From contig OX485809.1 of NCBI GenBank assembly GCA_950295325.1, positions 37,269,081-37,333,080 on the forward strand: 64,000 nucleotides of DNA, read 5' to 3'. The position numbers and the translations under genes are program-made. The stretch's first letter is position 1; the number at the start of each line of letters is the position of its first letter. The stretch is from Polytrichum commune. Taxonomy: Eukaryota; Streptophyta; Polytrichopsida; Polytrichales; Polytrichaceae. The notes beneath the pieces were generated by a model. The model was not told where the DNA came from. It made no database searches and was given only the letters and a program-made list of their open reading frames with translations. Shown piece by piece: positions 23,891-36,500 of the stretch.

Positions 23891-25980
23891 CACGACCTAA
23901 GGTACTAAGGCCTTAACCTTTGAATGCTCAAGCAACCCAAAATGGGTCGACGCCTGATATTCTACTGGGGTTTGCAATGTAAGTACATGGATGGAAAGGT
24001 ATCTACTGGTGTAGGGTGTTGCCAACTATCATGTGGACCAAAATAACATATTAAAACCTAATACTCCATGCATGTATGATTTTTTGTTAGCTTGACATTC
24101 GCTTGTTTTGGGAGGCGGTTCCATGTGTAGCTCAAATGTAGGAGCCATATTTAGGATCGAGATTTAGGAGCTAATATCTTTCACATATGATGCCCAATTT
24201 GGGTGGGGAGTTTTTTTTTTCTCCTAGACAAGGTGACGGTTGTGCACAACTTGACCGGATGGAATTGATAAAAACTTAGTGCACATGTTGCTTGCTCCGT
24301 GAGAAAGGGGTTTATCTCCCAAAATGACCTCATGTGGCACCTCCAACTTTGAGGGTGAAGGACTTCATCTAAATTTGCTCAAAATAACCCAAATTTTTTG
24401 AAGTAGCTCATTTGTCATCCACATAATGTATCATGGCAAAGTTGCCAACTTTCAAAAATTAGTGGTATGACCAAAATGCTCATGAAACAAAAAAATAAAA
24501 AATCATAGTTTTCTCTAGCCGCCCTCCCGATGAAGGCCGACCATATGTTCTTGATTTTGGGTTAAGTGAAGCTATGGAAGCTTTGAATGTAAGAGGGAGG
24601 CATTTGGGCAACTAGGGCATTCAATGTGTGCTTTATGAAGATGATGAAGAAGAATTGAACTAGATGATTTTTGGATGACAATAGTTGTGCAGTGGACTTC
24701 TGGTGTGTATATGTCCACATAAATTAACCTTTTTGAGAAGTTGAATCTACTTCTTTTTATGCCTTCAAGCAAACACTTTGTGTATTTCAATCTTAGTAGA
24801 AATATGATGAAAGGGAACTTGTTAGCACTGCTAATGTATGGCACATGTAGACCAAAATGAAGTGATGATTTTGAAATTTGTGCAAAAATTAGATACTAAA
24901 GACAAGAAGCTTAGGTTGTAGTAGGTCCGATTTAAAAGAGAAGATAAGGACGTCACCTTGATCTAATCCATTTATAGGAATTTGTGTGTTTTTACTAAAT
25001 TTAGAAAATAAAACATGAAAGATGTCGACATGTATCCGGTTGGTCTTGGAAAGATTAGGATCTTGATTGATAATGCTCAAAATCCTCCCCAAACACTGAA
25101 AACCCTATATGTAGAATCGTCGAAACTTGGACTCATAGATTCCCTTAAAATGAGCCTATAATTTGGCACCACATCAACCCTTGGGCAAAAAGGATCCACT
25201 ATTTTCACACATTGACCAATGATTATACGGGACATACATTTTGCACATTTTAGCTCACTAGAATTTCATCTCAAGAAACATACATGGAAAATAAACATTA
25301 GCATAAGGGGCATCATCCACATGCAAACATGAGTGCAACTCAACTCATCTACCCTTCCAAGTTCAAAGAAATAGTGTTACAAAGGTCAACCAATTCTTCC
25401 TACTTGATCTAGAGAGAACCAACACTTCAAATTTATGACATGGATGAAACCCCAAACATTTGATGAAGGATTTCACTATTTGCAAAGAAAATATTTACAA
25501 TAATAAAAAGTTGGTGTACGAAATGAAGCTTGAAGTCACCATTGTTGTTCAATGCATTAAATATTGCTTATACGTCTTCATCAACAATTGATGGAAATGT
25601 CCTATAACAACACCAATTCCATGATGCTCAATCCCATATTCATAACAACTCGGATTCTAATGATATGTAACAAGCATGCTTAAGAGGGCTTGCATTTGAG
25701 ATTAGTAAGTAATGACCTTCACATTGAGTGATGCACACACATGTACATATTTAACTCCTTCAATAACTTCCCACATCGGTGGATTGAATTGCCAAGAGAT
25801 GTGCATCACATGTGGGAGGGAGAAGACAAGGTTCATGATTAGGGTTTAAGGTTTAGAACAAATGATACGGTGGGAAATCTATGGTATCATAACACATGAT
25901 TCATCTTCACATGTCAACCTCCCACTTGGCCTTCCCAAGCAATGTGATTGGTCCATGCACCAACAATTCAACAAGTGGCA

Positions 25981-25981
<1 letters not shown>

Positions 25982-26011
<30 letters not shown>

Positions 26012-26015
26012 AAGA
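25982..26015. repeat. AAG microsatellite
   Basis: About eleven uninterrupted AAG units. Overlapping frames of poly-Lys, poly-Arg and (reverse) poly-Leu are products of the repeat. Confidence 0.95.
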
Positions 26016-27159
26016 GACTCCACGTTGACACATGGCACAATGCGAGGGTTTGGGTTGAATTCTATGGTGCTTTGCATTAATGGCAAAAACATGTGATATA
26101 AGGGAGAGAAATGTGACAATAAGGAGTAATATTTGAACTAAGAACAACTAATCCATAGGGTTTTGGGATATTGTATATTGAAAGACATTATATGGGTTGA
26201 CAATACAAAGATTAGGGTGTACATAACAAAAATGTTTAGCAGTGGTGCTAGAGGTGCCCAAAAATGGAATGTGAAGGCTTGAGCATTTAAGGGTTAAAGT
26301 AGCATCTTTCCTTTGGTGACACTTATTTTATAGTCATTAAGTTGTCAACAAGTGAGTGCAACAGAACCATCAAGTAAGCAATTGTTAAAAATGCTTAGTC
26401 ATATACGGCATTGGGTATAAAACAACATCACTTTGGCCATTCATAATAGCCATTTAAGAAGGAGGCAAGAACGCTTATAGAAGATAATGAACTTTAGTCA
26501 ATCACAATGGCTAATTTAGGATCTATCCACCCAACGAGGCGGTGTAAGAAGTGATCCACAAAAGGGGGACAACAACTTTATTTAATAGAAGATCCTTCAC
26601 CTATAATAAGGTTGATTTTGTGGTGATTCTCACTTAGCAATTTAACATCAATAAAACCCCCTAGTTGACAATAAAAGGCTCTTTCCTTCAAACGACTTTG
26701 AAGAATTTATGTAGGTTGCATACGATTTTTTTAATTTTTTTTAAAATTTTAGACTCTATATAGATTCGCTAATCTATGGATTTTTCTCAAAAATTTTCCA
26801 AGCTCTTTAACCTTCTTGAAATAGCAAAAGTTTCTTGAAGTGTTACTTTAAGGCCTTGTACCTTACTAGTTAGATAACAAACATAAAAGGCATCTATTGA
26901 GCACAATGAGCTTAACCCTTAACTTCTTGAAGTGTATTGTGGTCTCATTAGGTCCTAAAAAATGTAACCTTTCTAGAGCTCAATTTTATTGTACCTAAAA
27001 ATAAAATTGTTGGTAAGGATTTTAAAATCACATCAATATGGTAGCAATAGGTTTGCTCGAGTAGCAACCCTATTTGTCACTATTGCAATGTTCATAACAT
27101 ACAAGTATGGATGTTAACCCCAATCAAACATACAAAGGTAGACATACCCCTTTCTAATA

Positions 27160-27171
27160 CCCCCCCCCCCC
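27160..27171. repeat. C homopolymer (12)
   Basis: Twelve consecutive C residues in gene-free DNA. Confidence 0.85.
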
Positions 27172-27340
27172 AATCTTCATACATAGAGTCCCTTAAAGTC
27201 ATGAAGTTCCACACATGTAGTTGTCATTTTCTAAAGTGATGGAAAAATCCGTGGAGTTCAACAATGTTGCCATCATATTCAACATGATGGAAATAGTAAG
27301 TTAAAAGGCATGGATCTAGTTTCCTTAAAGAGGTCATTAA

Positions 27341-27600
27341 TTGTACTCAAGTTTTTGTCTCCTACATTTTTGAACAAAATTGAGTGTACTTTGAACATAC
27401 GCATCTTCAATAGACAATCATGAACAATTCAGAGGTTCTTTTTCATATTTGAAAATTAGATATGATATTGCACAAACTTGTGCACGTGTATGCAAAGTTT
27501 CACATTACATTGATAGTAAGAAAGTATGTTGCAAAGCCAAATGAGAAACTATATGCATATACTCAATTTTGTTCAAGTTGCCTACAAAATCTTGAGTAAT
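27341..27600. repeat. Imperfect inverted repeat next to the Tc1 remnant
   Basis: ACTCAAG..TTTTGT..CCTACA..TTGAACAAAATTGAGT at about 27341-27372 is matched by its complement at about 27559-27597, roughly 40 bases each side with small gaps. The right arm overlaps the last codons of the transposase remnant. It may be a transposon end with internal repeats, or an independent foldback element that landed there. Confidence 0.45.
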
Positions 27601-28600
27601 TAGTCTAGTAACTCCTACTCTTCAACACATTGTCAATTCTTCGTGGCATGCTCTCATAAAGCACCATGCAATCTTGTTCACTAAAATTGGGATACACTAA
27701 ACAAACACACACGCTCCCACAATTCTTGGATACCTCTTGGAGGTGTCATAAATTCATTCAAAAGCCATTTGAGAAGTGCCTGGAAGTATTCAATGGGATT
27801 TAAATCCGGAGATTGTGCAAGCCATTGAGGGAGTTAAAATGGTTGTGATGCCAACCATTTTTGCACGATCTTGCTTGTGTGCTTGGGATCATTATCATAT
27901 TGAAAGACCAACCTACTTGGATGCATATTGTAATTTTGTATAGTGGACCACAAGAACTTTTCTCAAATAAATTTGTATAGATTCCTACATTCATTCTATA
28001 CCATGCACCCCCAAATCATCACTAACCCACCACCATGCTTCACAATATGATGGACATGTTGAGGTCCAACACGTTCTCCATCTCCAATCCAACACTAGGA
28101 CCTACCATTTGAGTTGAATCTTATTTATCTTTATCTCATCACTGAAAATCACGCGTTTTCAATCATCAATGGTCCAATCATACCTTTGAGCAAACCTTAG
28201 GCGTGCAAAAACATGTTTACGACTCAAAAATGGCTTCCTTTGCTACACTTGCGCACCCGATCCAACCACTCTCAATGCATGCCTCACAGTGATGTCATGC
28301 AACAATTTACATGTTTCAAATCACAGTTGTTTTGTTGTCGCAAATGCTGCTGCAAGTCGACCTTCATTAACAAGAGTGACACAACACCTCTTCTCTCGGT
28401 CTGCAAGAAGTTTTGGACACCCTCCTCTTGGTCTCTCAATCTCGTCCCTTGCATCCTTCCTCAAATGCGCTATAGAAGATTAGTTCATGCCCACTAAAGT
28501 AGCAACTTTGCGAGTATAAACATTGTTTCTAAGTTGCACCAAAACTTGGTGCTTCTGTTCTTGAGACAACGGAAATATTCGGCTACAAACGATTTTACAA
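27590..28600 (-). pseudogene. Degenerate Tc1/mariner transposase
   Basis: Read on the minus strand and allowing frameshifts, this stretch follows a Tc1-type DD34E transposase from end to end. In order: a helix-turn-helix part (LSQEQKHQVLVQLRNN, then SSIARLRKDARDE), the linker PRGGCPKLLADREKR, the pre-catalytic block KPFLSRKHVFARLRFAQRYD, the first Asp in WKRVIFSDEIKIN, the second Asp in FQYDNDPKHTSKIVQKWL, the Glu in QSPDLNPIEYFQALLKWL, and the C-terminal signature YESMPRRIDNVLKSR. Several stops and at least two frame changes make it non-functional, and I see no start codon. Terminal repeats of the element were not identified with confidence. Tc1-type elements are common in animals and fungi and sparse in plants, where the Soymar-type mariners dominate. 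Confidence 0.85.
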
Positions 28601-28860
28601 ATTACACCTCTCGTACTATGGAACCAAGGCTACCCAATGCACAAGAAATCTCACGACGTTCTCAACTACGCAATGCACACATAGATGTCGATGTTGGAAG
28701 AGTGGCGGCAAATAAGAACGAGTATTGTAACTCTAACCACTTCAACATTTCTTATTTTAGAAACCCTGAATCCTTTTCACTTTTTGGTTTCACGTTTATG
28801 CAATCGATTATTTGGACTCTTGCTTTAATCACTTCATCACTTTGTTTTCTGATTTGAATT

Positions 28861-30430
28861 GGCTGACACTGGGAACCAAAGTTTTATTTGTAGTTGTCGG
28901 AAATAGGTCAATCTATGCTAAGAATATGGGTTGGGAGAGGATCTTGCCTTTGGAAATGTACAATATTTTCACAACTTGGAAATAAAAATTATAATTTTGT
29001 TTGTTGAACATTGTGATATCAATTTCCAAGCCTTTGAAGATTCACTCTAGTATGACACTTGTACTATGCTTATGCAAAATTGCCTAAAATTAATGAAAAT
29101 GAGTTGTCTACCTTAATTCAACACAAATTAGGGTGCCAAGGAATACTTAAAGATAGGTCCAAAAGTAATGAGTTTGATTTTTTGTAACATGACAATTTTC
29201 TTAGGCAACTCCAAATGAAAGACTTAATTTGAACTTATGTGATAATGTAGAGGGCTCATTATTCCGACACAAAATAATTATTTTCCCCTCAAAATTTGCC
29301 ATGTGTCATGCCTACATTTGCCATGACCCACTTTTATCCCACATGCAATTTGTATTCCGGCACATTTAAAGATGAAATAGGGAGCTCTCTATGGGTACCA
29401 AGGAACCAATGTTGTTTGTCTTTGTGGAATGTTGAAGGGGGCAAGAATATGATGTGTTACACATCTATGGGGGCAACTTTCATACAATGGGGTGGTAAAG
29501 ATTTCTTAGGTGTACAATCGTTTTTCTGTAAGGTATACTAGTGTTATTTGGGTAATTTTCTTTATCTTACACGTGACATTTGATTGGTGTGTGGTCTGGT
29601 GAGGATCAATGAACAAACATTGTAAATATACATGTTTGAAAGAGATTGGATGGCATCTTCAAAACTAAGTAACTATTCCGCACTCAATAATGAACACAAT
29701 TGGAGGATCAATGTATTCAATTAAGAGTTTAACCAACATGCACTTCCAACAACCATAACTAAACAAGGAGAAGATTAATTTTCAATATGATTTATTTTGA
29801 TGCTTCGTCATAAATATGCTAATGCAACTCAAGCTTCGTTGTGTAAATTTAATTGGTAAGCTAGGAGTTGGAGAGCATGAAAACCAATCCAAATAACACC
29901 CGCATACCATGTGGTGGATCCCTCCATCCATGGCATCTCACGCTCTCGGAATACTAAATTCATGCAAGAGGATGAGCAAATGTACACTTGTACCAATGTA
30001 CACTTTTTCACATTCACGCCATAGAACCATGACCTTTTTCACAACCTCTAAGATGTCCTCCAATCAAAACTTTGCATTTCATGGTGTGGTTTGACCATAC
30101 TAGTGGTTGGTCAAACGGCCTCTCATTTGTAAGCTTCGTACGGGGAGGGGGAGATGTGGCTAATTTCTTTTAAGGCTTCCAAGGGCCTTTATGAGCACAT
30201 CCATGCCCATGAAGTATAAAATAAAATAAAATAAAATATGATGATGATGTTGCCCGCCGGTTTGATACCATAGAAGTAAGTTAAGGTGGACCTCCTAAAA
30301 AGCCAAGGAAAATCATATGGAGCCTGGGCCCTAAACAAAAGTTTGAATTATTGCTACAAAACAAAATCATGGGAATAATATTCCCACAAAGCAAAGTTGG
30401 CCACATGTGTAGAACATTTCAAGAAATACG
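28861..30430. other. Gene-free DNA with a dispersed repeat
   Basis: No gene is seen. The interval contains copy B of the 19.1-kb repeat and a short (AAAAT)n tract at about 30219-30238. Confidence 0.5.
29530..29838. repeat. Dispersed repeat, copy B
   Basis: Direct-orientation relative of 19140-19462; see that entry for the shared words. It lies about 10.4 kb away. Confidence 0.6.
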
Positions 30431-30734
30431 GACAAGGCCTATGTCCAATACCCGGGGCTGATACCCGGGAGGGAGGGCATCACAAACCCCAACCGGCATG
30501 CGCTTCAGCTCTCCGTTGCAGGTTCTTCATGGATAACGGGGGCTTCTTCCCCGCTCCGAATTGCGCTGGTAAGTTAGGTCACACATTTCCATTCAATGCT
30601 CGAGTCACTCCAATCTTTGCCTTCTGTAAAGCGTCATCGTTGTTCCTCATCCGTTCCTTGTGGACCTGAATTTTCAACTCCAAGTGCCAGATGATGCCTT
30701 AGACACATAGATACATACGTAGGTATCAGACATC

Positions 30735-30783
30735 CTCACACACACGCACACGCACACGCACACTCACACTCACACGCACACAA
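30735..30783. repeat. CA-rich microsatellite
   Basis: Interrupted (CA)n with CG and CT variants (CACACG, CACACT) over about 49 bases. Confidence 0.9.
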
Positions 30784-31018
30784 AGGTATCAAAGTTATCA
30801 ACAACTGCTCGTGTATGCAATTTGTGGGCAGTTGCAATAGACCTTGCATTGCTGGCGACATTCTTATTGTTAAGAATTTGGAGATAAAAGTGGCAGTTTT
30901 GAGGAATTGTTGTTCTGGCTCCTTCCTCGTCTTTGTTGGGTTGAAGGATTGCTGCTTTTTACGCTAAATCCGTGGTGGGAGGAAGTCCCCGGGAAGTATA
31001 GGTTGCATTGTTTTGGGT

Positions 31019-31048
31019 AAGTTGTTGTTGTTGTTATTGTTGTTGTTG
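31019..31048. repeat. GTT microsatellite
   Basis: About ten GTT units with one GTTATT interruption, directly after a possible splice donor. Confidence 0.85.
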
Positions 31049-33544
31049 TGACCTTGTAAGGGGGACAGCATTCCACTCACATCTGAAACTAGTGTATGAT
31101 CCCAGTCCCGCAGGAAGATGTTTCTACCTGACTTTTTATCACACTGGAATTTGCAGAAGGAGACACCTTCAGACTGCACCTGAAATCCTCACATCCAGGT
31201 AGTCATTCCATCACAGGGTATTCTTCAAAAACTCGACTTTTTTGCAAAACTCTTTGCTTCACCAATTCCTGCAAGTGTTGTAGGTGTGGGTTTTATTGAT
31301 GGGTTTTGTATCTTGACGAGAATCGTCCAAATATTGGAATTACTGTTGCAAGAGATGCAAGCCTGAATTCATCACGATGATGAAGACACGGTCATTAACC
31401 TTTAACCAATTGAGGAGAAACCTGTTTGTGAAGAAGTTAGTGGTGGTTTCATGATCTTCCTTCTTGCATGCGTATGTGCACCCTTTATGCCTCAGAGATT
31501 TGTGTCAAAATTTCCCTATTTGAGGAGCTTAATTTGTACTCTATGTCGGTTTTGAGGTGCCCTAGTTTTGGTTCAACAATGTGCCAAATTCTGGACCCCG
31601 ACTTGAGAGCTTATATTCTCAGGGTGCAGATGTTTGTGTGTAATACGCATTTTGACGACTGGTATCAGGCGATTGTGTATTGGATAGAATTAGCTTTCCT
31701 GATGATCTATCACGTTGGTATTTACCCAAGGCAAGGGCTGGATAGGGTTGATTTCTTCATAAAGATAACATTGTAGTGGTGAATTGAGAGCTCATGTAAA
31801 CATTGTCTTAGGGTCAATCTGATGTGTTTGCAGTCTTTTCCAGCAATTTGTCTGATTGCTCTTGCATTTGCATTGGTATTCATTGAACAATTATATTACA
31901 CTCAGATGATCTGAATAGCCATTTATCTCCTATCTGATTCTACACTCCAGATTTGAAATTGGTGTAGTCGATAGGGAGATGCAACTGGCATTGTCATGCT
32001 GGGGAGGGGTTTGCTACTTTGTCTAGAACAAAGCTTGGATTGCCATGTTGACCATTACAATTAGCTGCTTGTTTTATAATAAGAGGGTAGGAGTGTATTT
32101 ACACAGGTTGAGCCTAAATTGATATGTGTTGTGTGTTTGTTCTTTCAGAATTGCTCTTTGTCAGCAAAGACAGTCCTGCCTCTACAGCCCAGTGAATGGG
32201 CATGAAAACCTTGGCCTGAAGGAAAAGGAAATAAAAAAAGAATGAATGGGATGGGAAGGCCTCATTGCCACAGCAGCTGGAGGGACTTGCACTTGCTCAG
32301 ATTGCAATGACATATAGTGCCTCCAAAATACGGTGTCATTGGCTCATTTTAGTGCAGATTTAATGCTGCATTTGAGTCACTTTCTTTGTGCTGTGCTGAT
32401 TCTGAAGGTATGATTTCTCCCCAAGCTGTTGTTACTGCACTTCATTGTTGGGAAGTTTATTTTGATATGTCACCCAGTTTCTTTTCACTAATCCATCAAG
32501 TAGATCGCATTCCACAATTGTAGTAATATGTTGTTGGGCTAGGTGGTGAATTCAAGGTTCTCGTCGAGTTGTATTCTCTTTGAATTCCTGTACATATATT
32601 GTGTCCTAATTGTAGGTGCTGTGCATTTCAAGGGGTGGTGCGATATACACAAACTGGCAATCCTGGCACTGAAAAGCACCATATAGTGCTCAAAAGTCAT
32701 GCGAATTGAGAAAGATTCTTGCAATGCCATTGAGGCCAAACATTACAGCACATTTGGTGCATCAAGAAACTCTGATATTGCCAAAGCCACCAGGAAGAGT
32801 GCATTCCAGTCTGGGTTTGCAATGTAAGTCAACTGCTGTTCTAGTCTCGGAGATTGAAAGTTTAGTGCATCAGTTACTGGTGTCCCATATAGTTCTGCTG
32901 CCCCAGTTGCTCTATAAATTGTGCAGGAAATTTGTTTTAGTGTGTTGCGGCGCTGTTAAAATTCTGCAAGTCGTTTCTTACTCCACTACTTTCCTGTCCT
33001 TTTCATGGTTCATCCAAGTGAGATATGTCTTAGAGGTTCCCTAGCAGATCCTCTTTCCTAGAGTTATTGTGAATTTCCCATTCTTATTGGGATCTGATTG
33101 AGGTTTCATGAGGTTTGACTGAAGTATCTTTATGTGACTTTGACGTTTCTGCACTAAGAAGGTCATTGTAGTAGGGGAGGGTATTGTCATAGCTCCTTTA
33201 TGTGCTTTGAATGAAGAAATATAGCCTATCAGCAATGTTGGTTCGACTTTGTACCTTACTCCATCAAAGAGCGGGTTTCTACAGCATGGGAGGGAAGAGA
33301 TGTAACTGTGTATTATCTTCCATACATGTACATATGAATAAATGAGGGTATTCAGAAAGTTTAACAAAGTCTTGCTTAACTGACAGGAAAGCAATGGTGA
33401 AACAGGAAGTACCTCAGGGCTTGCAGTTGTGGACATTAGAGAAATGTTGAACTTCAAGCAGATGGAACAGCAAGAAGACATGACAGATGTGGAACAATCG
33501 GGAGAAGGTACTTCCTAGTTGCAGGAAGGAACTTGGAGAGTTGA

Positions 33545-36500
33545 ATGGCTTTAGAGTTACTTGGGAGGTTGGGGCTGTTCCATCGCACACAAGCCTGCAT
33601 CCCATCTAGCTGTAGTGCAAGTTCACCTTTGACTTCTCAAGTTCGACCAGCTGAGCAAACCTCAGAAATTAACATCAGCATTCCGGCAACTATTTGCTCC
33701 AGGTCCTTAAGGTTCCCATGCACAGAAAATCTTGCAAAGCTCAATGCAAGGAAACTCAAGTCATTACAAAGTTCTTCAAGGCGACAAGTGTCTTGTGTGG
33801 AGGTGTCAGATGGGTCCTGGCACAAGATTCAACCTGGCAAATCTCCAAGATCTTCGACTTCTTTATTTACTCTAGCAACAAAGTTTCTTCTCCCAAGGGT
33901 AACAGAAGAACCTCAGAGTGGTAGAGCAACACATGATGGATCATGTGTTGACCCCAGTATGGTGGGACCAAGGCGGAGGAGGAGAAGATTTCATTGTGTG
34001 CGTAGCTTTGCCAGCAGTTCTATTGGTTTATGTTTTGCTGGAAAGGCAGCCAAAGAGAGACAAGCAGATTGCACCATTTCTAATTTGCAGCTGCCATCCT
34101 TGTATGGCACTGGAAGGTTGAATTGGCAAGTTCAGAATGCTTTGATTCAGGGTCTTGGTAGAGGCAGTCAGGGAGAGACTGAATTTCCAAGCTTGGTCCA
34201 GGTCAGCGCCTGTTCTCTTAATAGTACAGTCCAATTGACATGGCGATATATATCATAATATTTGTCCTCATAATATTTTCTTCTATCACAGGTAAGTATT
34301 TTGGCTGGGGTAGTTGTTGGCAAGTCCATTTAGGTGTGCATGTCATACATGTGTAAGTGTTTCAAAAACTGACTAAATTTTTTTACATCAAAGAAGGGAA
34401 GTGTTTCAAACCTTGTATTCATTATTGTTCTTAAACTCAAACCATGGTGAGGGTTTATAGGGAAACCTGTTGTCTAATCTTTGTGGGAACCCCAGGCTTT
34501 GTCCTTCTGGGTTGAAAAGTGAAGCACGATTGAGTTTTTCTGCTTACAACTACTAGTAATTGTTTCTGAAATGCACATCCATGTCATGTTGGCAAAAGCC
34601 TCATTGTGCTGCTAATTGATCTTGACCTTGCAAGAACACAGTTGTTGTGGGTTAGACTGACAATTCAATAGTATGGTTGTTGCACATGAGGTGTGGAATG
34701 TCATATGTGTAATATTGTGAATTGAACGAAGCTCACTGTGGCGTGAGTTGTCTTGATGGGATGTTTTCATGGTCTTTCTTGAGTGTTAACGAGAAGATTT
34801 ATCTGCAGCTTAATGTTCATGGGGTAAGAGCAGCTGCTGGAAAGGCAAGTCAAACCCCACAGAATAGGTTGTTGGAGGGTTCTTCAAGAAGACGAAAGTT
34901 TCTCCTCCCATCTGAGGTTCAAAACGTCAAAGATCCATGGCAAGGGATCACCGGCAGTCTTGCTCTTGAACTTTCGCATCCTGACCGGCATTATGAAGTG
35001 TTTGTAGAGTCCAGTTTTGGCACTAGGATAGCTCGATTTCGACAAACACGAAGTACCTGCTACTTCTATAAATCTTTGGGTACTCAGACGAATTTAGCTC
35101 AACCTCTGACATCAGCTAGGTAAGCAATAGTACCTCATATATTACAGAAAAATTAAGGAATATTTTATATTTTGGCTACAGCCATATTTACTGATGATCC
35201 TCCAAGGGCATCTGACTTTGCACCTTCACTTTAGACATTGTGTTATTAAGTAACCAACTTCTGAAGAAATGTGGTATGTTGGAAGATAGTTTCTATTACT
35301 TGTTGCATGATGTGTTATGTTGTTGAATAATGCGAAGTAGTCCGATTTATTAGAGGCTCAGTTTGTGGGACCTTGACATATTGTTCAATCAATGCAGGCC
35401 AAGGAGACCTATTGAGAAAGACCAGCTGTTGCACAGGCGCACAACCCGGCAATGCATTCCACACTCCCGAGACACACCTCCAAAGCGAGGTATAGCTTTT
35501 GTGCTAATAGGATATGTGGCATTTATTAATTATGTGTAACCTTGCTGCTCTACCTTGCTGTGATGAATTTTCAACCTAGAATCAGCACTTGAAGAAACAA
35601 AATTGTTCGTCCCACACAGGATTATGAACATTGGTGTAGTCTTTTTCTTTCTGAGAAATGCATCAAATATGGATACAGTGTGGGTTCTTGCAGTATATGA
35701 CACTATTCTGATTAGTTTGTGTCGGAGAAGAGCTCTGTATGGCAATTGTTATTATCTCTTTGGCAAGTTCCATGCCAGCTGTCTGCTTGAGTTATAACAA
35801 GAGGTTCTGTAATAATTTTTCTTAAGTAGAGCATGCTAAAACCATCATCCCACCCAAAACCAATACCCCTCAAATCTTGCACAGTAAGTACATATTGATC
35901 TTGAGATTCTCCACCTTAACATCAAGCTCCCATGATGTTGTGGGTTATCTACCAATAAAACTTTCTACATTTGTGACTTTTACATTTGGAATTCAAATAA
36001 CGCATACTTTGGTGCATTGGAATCCCCTTTCTATTGCTAAGAGAAAACATTCAGATTCTTACAATCTGATAGTACTATATACACTTAACACTCAAAGTGA
36101 TGGTTTTATCATTGTCTACCTTAGTTCCCACATGGAAGCTGGGGTTGTTTGCAGACACAGGAATTGCCAGTGAGCAGGAATGGGGTATCAATCTGAAGGA
36201 CGAAAAGACTAGTGAGTCTGGTGTAAATGAAAAAGGTGGATCTTGGTATCGAGAGAGTGGCGAGGATCTGGGTGAAAATGGTTACCGCTGTAGATGGACT
36301 GTCATGGGTGGCCATAACGCGGACAGATCATCTGAGTGGAAAGAAGCTGTAGGTGACAAATATTTCCATTGTGTATTTGGAGTTGATAAAGGTGGTCATT
36401 TTACTAGTTTTGTCTTTGAAATGCACTTGATTGCATGGACTAAGATTGAGCATGCAATTCCACTTGGACTTGTATTGTGATGGATTTGATGGAACTTATA

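Larger units (their letters stand above)
17291..27340. other. Ten-kilobase gene-free, repeat-derived region
   Basis: No gene could be supported on either strand. The sequence is AT-rich and contains a possible hAT remnant, a hairpin, a dispersed repeat that recurs at 29.5 kb, a local direct repeat, one 133-bp inverted-repeat element, an AAG microsatellite and C-runs, each listed separately. I found no reverse transcriptase, integrase or protease motifs, so I cannot call an LTR retrotransposon. Confidence 0.5.
30430..33544 (+). other. Probable leader region of the LESV gene
   Basis: From about 30.43 kb the composition changes from AT-rich repeat DNA to the GC-moderate, T-rich style of the neighbouring introns, and no repeat families are seen. 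Sites such as TTGCAG|GTTCTTC (about 30525), GCGCTG|GTAAGT (about 30570) and TTTTGG|GTAAGT (about 31018) could be splice sites of untranslated exons. No coding segment is recognisable before 33545. A long spliced leader is inference; separate unannotated transcription is the alternative. A CA-rich microsatellite (30735-30783) and a GTT microsatellite (31019-31048) lie inside. Confidence 0.35.

Noticed and set aside
25896-26096. Frame with a run of arginines (and the reverse-strand poly-Leu frame)
   Set aside because: Explained by the AAG microsatellite.
17291-30400. LTR retrotransposon
   Set aside because: No long terminal repeat pair with TG..CA ends and no reverse transcriptase or integrase motif could be read.
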